From contig NC_044298.2 of the NCBI RefSeq assembly GCF_004027225.2, forward strand, positions 1,220,476 through 1,284,475: a DNA stretch of 64,000 nt, given 5' to 3'. The translations under genes and the position numbers were made by a program. The DNA is from Strigops habroptila. Taxonomy: Eukaryota; Chordata; Aves; Psittaciformes; Psittacidae. Shown one piece after another: positions 57,985 to 64,000 of the stretch; position 1 is the first letter of the stretch; every line of letters begins with the position of its first letter. The notes beneath the pieces were generated by a model. That model did no database searches. It saw only the letters and a list, made by a program, of their open reading frames with translations, and had not been told where the DNA came from.

Positions 57985-58722
57985 CCCCTGAGTGTATAAT
58001 GCTGATGGGAGGGAGAGACCTTGACACACCTTTAAATGAAACACAAGGTGCTGCTATAGCTGATTTAGCAAGCCCAATAAACCCTGCTCTGTCCCTAATC
58101 CCTCCCTTTGCCTGTGTAGGAGAGTCCTGAGCATCTTGCAGAAGTGCTTTGCAATCCTGGGCCCAGCCATCATGCCTGTTATTACCTCTCTTTTACAGGC
58201 TGGTAAACAGAGGCACCGGGAGGCTGGGTAAATGGAAAAGCTTTTCAACACCCTTGAAGTGACTATGAAATCCCCTCCATTTCCCAAGGTTTGAAGACCT
58301 GTGCATCTCACGCTCTGTGGGTCCATAGACATGTCTACGAATTGCTCAGCTCTTAAGGGTCTGGTGTACACTGGGATTTTTAGGTCATGGTTTCACTTGG
58401 TGGCCATGTAAAGAGGAGAGGAGATGTGTCCCATGCATGGCTGAACTGGAAACACATAGGGCCTGGAAGAGACGTGATGGGCAGGCAGTGGGATAGAGCA
58501 CAGGAAACCTCTCATGGGGAAACACACACACATATATGGAGGAGTAGAAGTGCAGCACTGGGGCCAGGTCACTGTCATTTGGTTCAGCCTCATGTCTGTG
58601 AGCATGGTCTTCTCCAAGGCCTGATATGGCCATGCTCCCTGGAGGCACAGGCATGCTGGGCACTGCTGGTTCTGGGAGCATGGCTGGATGGCTGCTGAGT
58701 GTGGTGTGGCTGGGCACAGTAA
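57985..58722 (+). repeat. Near-identical spacer tract, copy B
   Basis: Matches 52574-53311 (offset 5411) with only a few substitutions and no gap. Confidence 0.85.
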
Positions 58723-58823
58723 TATTCTGTGAGATGCTAATGATGGTTCTAGGCAGGCAAGGTGGGACACGACACACACCACTGGAAAGACAAAGCACAG
58801 CTGCTACTGTGGTATCTTTCACT

Positions 58824-58972
58824 TAATCATAGAATCATAGAATAGTTAGGGTTGGAAAGGATCTTAAGATCATCTAGTTCCAACACCCCTGCCATGGGCA
58901 GGGACACCTCACACTAGATCATGTCACCCAAGATCCGTCCAACCTGGCCTTGAACACTGCCAGGGATGGAGC
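58824..58972 (-). mobile_element. CR1 LINE 3' fragment
   Basis: Reverse CR1: 'aatcatagaatcatagaata', 'gatcatctagttccaacacc', 'ttgaacactgccagggatgg'. It is absent from the equivalent position of the first CBP unit (about 53.31-53.44 kb). Confidence 0.9.
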
Positions 58973-59165
58973 ATGACATGGTCTGTCCCTCCTATCACCC
59001 CATTTCTATCAAGGGTACATTTGCATGCCAATGTCCCCAAAGAAAAGGAATATCATTGTATTATATCACTATCTGTATCACGACTCTTTTCAGGTCGATT
59101 TTCAAGAGGACATTTGGGATCTGCCTGGCTTCCACTTCTTTTCCTTCAGGAATCACATCTTGCTG
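58973..59165 (+). promoter_or_regulatory. Relict upstream region of a lost plus-strand CBP gene
   Basis: Resembles 53440-53590 upstream of the 54.1 kb gene: 'atatcactatctgtatcac' against 'acatcactatctgtgtcatg', then 'catttgggatctgcctgg' against 'catctgggatttctgtcacc'. The similarity ends just before where the CBP box and TATA should be. No CBP exon follows. Confidence 0.55.
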
Positions 59166-59199
59166 TGGGACGTTTACCCAGAGTAGGGACCATGCTCAT

Positions 59200-60140
59200 C
59201 TCCATTGACCAAAGCTTTTCCCTCTTTGTCTTCCCTGTCTTCTCCTCTTCTCACGCTCTGTCACTGCATAGTCCAAGAAAAAGTGTTAGGTCCAGCAGTG
59301 AGTTTACTGGCCATTCCCATGGGCTGCCTGCATCCCCAGGCCTCCTGGGATTGGGACTCCAATGGAACCACCCAAACGGCAAAGGCCCAGCTCAGAGTCA
59401 CTTGGTAGGCCATGGGACAAAGTGGGAGAGCGTCACCAATGCCCAGCACCCCCCCAAATGCCTTGCCTCAAAACCCCCTTCCACTGCAGTGTCCTCAGCA
59501 GACTCGCAGGGGACACCACGTGAGCCAGAATCTGGTCTATGGCCAAGAGCCATTGCAGGGGAGTCTGGGCAGATGTGAGGATGGACAGAGATGGAAACAG
59601 TCTCAAGGAGAAGGGAGACATGCAGACTTCAGTTCTGGCAGTGGAAAAAGAGAATATCTACTGTTGCCATAATGCTGCCATTTTTCCAAATCTTTGTGTT
59701 CACATTGCAAATGAGGTATTTCTGAGCTGTCCAGCAGTGACCAAAGAGCTGCCATTCTACACTTCCTGGTGGCTCTGGTTGTAACTGTCTGTGCAGAAAC
59801 AGTGTTCAGTGCCGAGATAACCAGATCAAAAGTTACCTGGGGAAGGGAGAGACCTTGGCAGAGTCAGCAATGCAAACTCCCACTCAAAGAGCTTTATGCT
59901 TCATGTGACTTGGATACCCGTGGAGAAACCATGGCTCTGAGAGGAAACTTGTGGAGATTTGGCTGTGTCACATCACTTCCCACTAGCCTCCAGCTCTAAC
60001 TCAGGAAGGGGACATGGCCAGCATATGGCAGAAGCCCTGTACATGCATGGATTTAATCTCCATTTCCTTTGACCTTCAAATGTGACCAATACAAAGCCAA
60101 CAAAACATGGCAATGGCAGCATTCTGGTTTTGTAGAGGAT
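59200..60140 (-). repeat. CBP-cluster spacer, copy 3 (inverted)
   Basis: The reverse complement reads 'ctctcagagccatggtttct', 'gtcacatgaagcataaagct' and 'ctttgagtgggag', matching 55740-55800, and further blocks match up to about 56.7 kb. Confidence 0.7.
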
Positions 60141-60438
60141 TTTGAAGACCTTCTACAAGTGGATATGGTGATTTCACATCATTCAAGTAGGCTTTGAAAT
60201 GTATTGTGTTTATTGCAAGAGGGAGACCAGAGGAAGCTCACTGGGACGTCCTCTACAAGACTCATCTGGGACAGGCATCATCAGTTAGAATACACTGAAC
60301 AAACTGCCTAAATGATAAAAGGGCACAACCATGGGACATTCAGGCAGCCCAGACCAAGAGGCCCAGAGGTTTAGGGCCTGTGGGAAAGAAGAAAGGATCA
60401 GGAAAAAGAGAGAGACAACGCTGAGATGCAACACAGCT

Positions 60439-60444
60439 TTTATA
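60439..60444 (-). other. Variant poly(A) signal of the 61.2 kb CBP gene
   Basis: TATAAA on minus in place of AATAAA, followed by the conserved AGCTGTGTTGCATC. TATAAA is a known weaker variant. Confidence 0.7.
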
Positions 60445-60781
60445 GAAGTTTGAGGTGGGGAAGTAATTGGGGCAAGAGCACGGCCCCAACCAAGGCCATC
60501 CAACACCTCCAGGCCATGGACAGAGCTACACAGAGCATAAGCCCTATCACTGGAGCAGGCATCTGGTGTGGTTCTCTGTCGTTAGAGAGATATGAGCCTT
60601 AAAGAGATGCTCAAACAGGGAAAGAGAAAGGCAGAGTTGGGCCAGAAACCGGCATGAGGCTTCCAAGCTTTCAAAAAAAAGAGTGCTGAAGGGATGTTCT
60701 TTCTTTAGGCATCATCATGTTGGCATATGTCGTGGGAGCTCCTGGAGATTTCCATCGTCTGTGGCCAGACTCAGGTAGGGC

Positions 60782-61216
60782 TTAGCAGCTCCCACACCAG
60801 GCACTGAAGGACCTGAGGCCTAGGCCCCAGCCACCATATCCGCAGCCTCCAAAGCCTCCGTAGCCTCCATAGCCACCAAGGCATCCATAGCCTCCACAGC
60901 TACTATAGCCTCCATACCCTCCATAGCCCCCAAGGCCTCCATAGCCCCCGTAGCCACCAAGGCCTCCATAACCACCATAGCCTGCAAAACTGCCGCCGTA
61001 GCCCCCGGCAATGGCGGGGACTCCCGCTGAGCCCACAACGCTGTGCTGTGGGAAGGAGCTGAGGATGGGACCGGGGAAGGTGACCACCGAAGCCGGGGGC
61101 TGGATCACCACCGTGGAGCTCTGGCACTGACGTACGCAGGGCTCGTTGGTGGTGTCAGCCAGCGGGTACGGGGTGGCCACCCCACAGGAAGGGACACTCA
61201 GGCTGGAGCAGGACAT
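60782..61216 (-). CDS. Claw/scale-type corneous beta-protein, chimeric copy (144 aa)
   Basis: A beta-keratin starting [20 protein letters not shown]. The core [18 protein letters not shown] / [19 protein letters not shown] is followed by a [11 protein letters not shown] repeat, and it ends [12 protein letters not shown]. The leader (exon 1, 99 bp intron, GACTCCGTGACCGCC 5' UTR) is of the minus-gene type. The C-terminus and the start of the 3' UTR are of the plus-gene type. The core shares QSSTVV and PPASVV with the 63.2 kb gene. This looks like a product of gene conversion or recombination between the two subtypes. The reading frame, TATA and splice sites are intact. It pairs head to head with the 63.2 kb gene. 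Confidence 0.95.
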   Translation of the reverse strand: MSCSSLSVPSCGVATPYPLADTTNEPCVRQCQSSTVVIQPPASVVTFPGPILSSFPQHSVVGSAGVPAIAGGYGGSFAGYGGYGGLGGYGGYGGLGGYGGYGGYSSCGGYGCLGGYGGYGGFGGCGYGGWGLGLRSFSAWCGSC

Positions 61217-61237
61217 CTTTCAGGCGGTCACGGAGTC

Positions 61238-61373
61238 CTGGAAAATGCACCAGGGATTAGGCAAGGGTGAGGGCAAGAAACTCTATCAAGGGAGGCAGGG
61301 AGAGATCTGTAAGGGGCTCCCAAGAGCTGCACTTACACCTTTGATCAGGAGAGTCAAGTGCAGGAGTCTGGAT
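61238..61373 (-). other. Noncoding exon 1 and 99 bp 5' UTR intron of the 61.2 kb CBP
   Basis: Exon 1 ends at 61337 (AAAGGT|GTAAGT). The acceptor GCATTTTCCAG ends at 61238. Confidence 0.75.
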
Positions 61374-61395
61374 AGAGGCTGTGAAGCCTTCTGCT

Positions 61396-61403
61396 CTTTT
61401 ATA
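61396..61403 (-). promoter_or_regulatory. TATA box of the 61.2 kb CBP gene
   Basis: TATAAAAG in ACATGTATAAAAG. The CBP box GGCTGATGCCCCGGGCACT is at 61414-61432. Confidence 0.8.
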
Positions 61404-62628
61404 CATGTCTCAGAGTGCCCGGGGCATCAGCCGGGGGGCGGGGGCAGAATGCCCAAGGACTCATGGAACCCAGTGGATAAACTTCACTATACACTTAATT
61501 AGATGAGAAACTCTTGTCCCTATTTATTGGGGTCAGTGGTACACGAACGTGCCCTAGAGTACCTATGGGGGATGGGATATGGCACGGCGCATTCCACGAT
61601 ATACAAGGTGCTGCTTTAGCTGACTTTGCAGCACCGATAAACACGCATGTGTCATTAATCCCCCACTTTGCCTATGTGGAAGAGGCACAGGCATCTGTCA
61701 GAAGATTGCTGTGCTCAACTGTGCCGCCCTCAGCAGCGGTCCCGTTGCTGAGTGAGCCAGCAGTGCCCAGCGTGCCTGTGCCTGTGGGGAGCGTGGCCAC
61801 GTGAACCCTGGCTCTCTGTGGGTGCTCACCAGCCTCTCGTGTCACAGCCCTCAACGTCCAGCTGAGGAATCGAGTCCCTGCGGAAAGGGCTTGAGGAGGA
61901 CCACGCTCACGGGCACGTGGCCAAGGAAGCTGGGGGAATCCTGGTTCCCTTCCTGCCCTCCTGCCTCTCCGTGCATGTCACCCTCTCACTCATGACCCTT
62001 CTGCCGCATCTCACTGCTCCCCTAAGACGTCAGTGCTGAGCTCCCAGCATATGGGTCTCCTCTGACACAGCAATTGCAGCTCCCACTCTTTGCATTGCTG
62101 TTGATTATTGAGCCCCAGTCACAGCCTGAGAAGCAAGCTCATGGAGATGGCCAAGGTTTAGGGATGCTTCTGAAGTGTTGCCCCAAAAGGGTACTGGAAC
62201 GTATTGGGCCTTTGGAAGTCATTCCAAGCATGCGGAATGGCTTCTCCCCTTGCCCAAGCTCCCCGTGCATCTGTTAACCACCTTGTAAAAGAGAGGTAAT
62301 GACAGGCGTGAATGCTGTGCCCAGGATTGCAAAGCCCTTCTGCAAGGTGCTCAGGATTCCAGCACATGAGCAAAGCGGCAGGATTAGGGACTGATTGGGG
62401 TTTACTGGTGCCATGAGGTCAGCTACAGCATTGCCTTGTCTTTCATATCATTGCGTGTCATGATCCGTCCCTCCCATTCCGTTTTTGCTCTCCAGAACAC
62501 GTTTGCTCGCTACTGTCCCCAATGAGGACGGATTCACTTTGTTTCATGAGGCGTCACGGCTTGGTTTCATCATTAGCTGGGGCTTCTGTCGCTGACCCTG
62601 GCCACTGCCCCAGGCAGTGTGGGACATG
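61404..62628. promoter_or_regulatory. Shared divergent upstream region of the 61.2 and 63.2 kb CBPs
   Basis: Related to the 52.4-53.6 kb region, but the middle part (about 61690-62370) is in inverted orientation. For example 'ccagcagtgcccagcgtgcc' at about 61757 is the reverse complement of DNA near 53250, and the MIR-like remnant at 62265-62360 is inverted relative to 52715-52815. Confidence 0.6.
62603..62618 (+). promoter_or_regulatory. CBP proximal promoter box, altered
   Basis: CACTGCCCCAGGCAGT. The GCTGAC part of the box is displaced about 8 bp upstream (62591-62596) compared with the other CBP promoters. Confidence 0.5.
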
Positions 62629-62636
62629 TATAAAAG
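62629..62636 (+). promoter_or_regulatory. TATA box of the 63.2 kb CBP gene
   Basis: TATAAAAG in ACATGTATAAAAGAGC. Confidence 0.8.
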
Positions 62637-62657
62637 AGCAGAGGGCTTCACAGCTCC

Positions 62658-63141
62658 CTATCCAGCTTCTTCCACTTGACTCTCCTGATCACGGCGGTAA
62701 GTGCCAGACTTACGTCTTTCTCTTCTTCTTCAGCTGTGTGTCTTTGTCAACATCTCTTTGCTGTCTTCTCCATCACCTCTCATGAGAATAGATAGGATGT
62801 GAAGGTGCTCTTTTAGAGCCAGGGAAACGCTTGAATTTTAATGTTGCAAGTAAGATGCATAGAGAATACCAATGCACTCAAGTCCCTTGGCAGGTCAGTG
62901 ATATCTTATTTGCGTTTGATCTGCGGGGTCTTTTTTTTTTCCTCGGGTCCAGTCAGGCTCAAGGAGCATGGAGGAGAGCAAGGCGTTTACAGTAGCATGT
63001 CAACTGTGGAACAGGTTTCTTGCTCTGACCGCCTCAGATGATCCAGGGAATGTCCTGGAGCAGAGTTTCCAAGTGCAGGAGAGTGAGGAGGGATTTGGCG
63101 TCATGCCTTGAACTTCACCGTAACTCTGTCTTGTCCTGCAG
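62658..63141 (+). other. Noncoding exon 1 and 5' UTR intron of the 63.2 kb CBP
   Basis: Exon 1 is about 62658-62696, donor ACGGCG|GTAAGTG. The 445 bp intron ends TTGTCCTGCAG at 63141. It is homologous to the intron at 53.7-54.1 kb. Confidence 0.8.
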
Positions 63142-63162
63142 CTTGACTTCCCGAAGAGAAGA

Positions 63163-63642
63163 ATGTCCTGCTCCAGCCTGAGTGTCCCTTCCTGTGGGGT
63201 GGCCACCCCGTACCCGCTGGCTGACACCACCAACGAGCCCTGTGTGCGTCAGTGCCAGAGCTCCACGGTGGTGATCCAGCCCCCGGCTTCGGTGGTCACC
63301 TTTCCCGGACCCATCCTCAGCTCCTTCCCACAGCACAGCGTTGTGGGCTCAGCGGGAGTCCCCGCCATTGCCGGGGGCTACGGCGGCAGTTTTGGAGGCT
63401 ATGGTGGTTTTGGAGGCTATGGAGGCTACGGGGGCTACGGAGGCCTTGGTGGCTATTGGGGCTATGGAGGCCTTGGTGGCTACGGGGGCTATGGAGGCTA
63501 CGGTAGCTGTGGAGGCTATGGAGGCCTTGGGGGCTATGGGGGCTATGGAGGCTTTGGTGGCTACGGAGGCTTTGGTGGCTGGGGATATGGTGGCTGGGGT
63601 CGAGGCCTCAGGTCCTTCGGTGGCTGGTGTGGCAGCTGCTGA
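63163..63642 (+). CDS. Claw/scale-type corneous beta-protein, longest GGY repeat (159 aa)
   Basis: A beta-keratin starting [20 protein letters not shown]. The core [18 protein letters not shown] / [19 protein letters not shown] is followed by the longest GGY/GGF/GGL repeat of the five copies (roughly residues 72-145), and it ends [13 protein letters not shown]. The extra length relative to the 135 aa copies is in-frame gain of 5-9 residue Gly units. The start is the first ATG after CTGCAG|CTTGACT, 21 nt into exon 2. The leader intron is 445 bp. The poly(A) signal lies at the window edge, so the gene is complete. It is expected to form the beta-sheet filament and Gly-rich matrix of claw- or scale-like corneous tissue. 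Confidence 0.95.
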   Translation: MSCSSLSVPSCGVATPYPLADTTNEPCVRQCQSSTVVIQPPASVVTFPGPILSSFPQHSVVGSAGVPAIAGGYGGSFGGYGGFGGYGGYGGYGGLGGYWGYGGLGGYGGYGGYGSCGGYGGLGGYGGYGGFGGYGGFGGWGYGGWGRGLRSFGGWCGSC

Positions 63643-63979
63643 GCCTCACGTAGGTCTGGCCACCGGCGACAGAGAGCTCCAGGAAAGCCCCTGGCACATC
63701 CCAGCATGATGATGTCTGAAGGAAGAACATCCCTTCAGCACTGCTGGAATCCAGAGGCTGGACGCCTCTTGCCCTTTCGAGCCCATCTCTGCCTTCCTCC
63801 TGCCCTGCTAAATCATCCCTTCAAGACTTGTTGCCCCTGATGACAGAGACCCACACTGGGTGCCTGCGCCTGCAGCATGGTGGATGCTCTTGTTAGCTCT
63901 GCCCACTGCCAGCAGAGGTGGGCTGGCCCTGGTGGGGGCCCTGCTCTTGTCCCAGCTCCTTCTCCCCTCCTTAAACTGC

Positions 63980-63985
63980 AATAAA
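63980..63985 (+). other. Poly(A) signal of the 63.2 kb CBP gene
   Basis: AATAAA followed by AGCTGTGTTGCATCA at the very end of the window. Confidence 0.85.
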
Positions 63986-64000
63986 AGCTGTGTTGCATCA

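Larger units (their letters stand above)
57839..60438. other. Intergenic region with relict plus-strand CBP promoter and inverted spacer
   Basis: In order: divergent upstream DNA, near-identical tract copy B (57985-58722), CR1 (58824-58972), a plus-oriented CBP upstream remnant (58973-59165) without a gene, and spacer copy 3 in inverted orientation (59200-60140). Confidence 0.65.

Noticed and set aside
25187-63642. Feather-type beta-keratin identity for the CBPs
   Set aside because: Feather CBPs lack long Gly-Gly-Tyr repeats and have a different N-terminus (MSCFDLC type). The copies here start MSCSSL and carry claw/scale-like repeats.

Overview
This window looks like part of the epidermal differentiation complex (EDC) of a bird. 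Three things point to this: many CR1 LINE fragments of the avian type (3' ends reading 'catagaatca...ggttggaaagg'), a loricrin-type Gly-rich gene, and a run of small single-coding-exon genes. The small genes include five claw/scale-like corneous beta-proteins (CBPs, 'beta-keratins'), one divergent CBP resembling EDbeta, and five genes of the EDMTF type (short Tyr/Gly/Cys-rich proteins, four of them starting MTF). The species cannot be told from the sequence. No feather-type beta-keratin, S100 gene, RNA gene or CRISPR is visible.

All 13 genes share one architecture. A TATA box is followed by a tiny noncoding first exon (about 30-50 nt), one intron in the 5' UTR, and a second exon carrying the whole reading frame. 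Start codons were chosen as the first ATG after the predicted 3' splice site. The 3' ends share a signature: a poly(A) signal followed about 10 nt later by a TTGCATCA-like string.

Layout: a loricrin-like gene on the minus strand (CDS 1312-2919, promoter near 4.2 kb); 12 kb without a recognisable gene; an unassigned Cys/Gln/Tyr-rich EDC gene on minus (17013-17468); the EDbeta-like CBP on plus (25187-25510); the EDMTF cluster at 29.9-49.0 kb (minus 30.8, plus 34.4, minus 37.3, minus 44.6, plus 48.2); and the CBP cluster at 51.5-64.0 kb (minus 52.2, plus 54.1, minus 57.6, minus 61.2, plus 63.2).

From 17 kb onward the genes form a series of head-to-head (divergent) pairs. Where a plus-strand partner is missing (near 41 kb and 59 kb), upstream promoter sequence remains without a gene, which suggests loss of the partner. 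Other signs of turnover are a decaying CBP copy (57.6 kb: stop codon lost, TATA and poly(A) signals altered), a chimeric CBP (61.2 kb), near-identical coding exons in an inverted EDMTF pair (44.6/48.2 kb), a 0.73 kb spacer tract almost identical at 52.6 and 58.0 kb, and inverted spacers. The encoded proteins are expected to be building material of cornified skin appendages: the loricrin-like and EDC proteins as cross-linked envelope components, and the CBPs as filament-forming proteins. Protein functions rest on family knowledge; splice sites, TSSs and homologies were read by eye and not computed.
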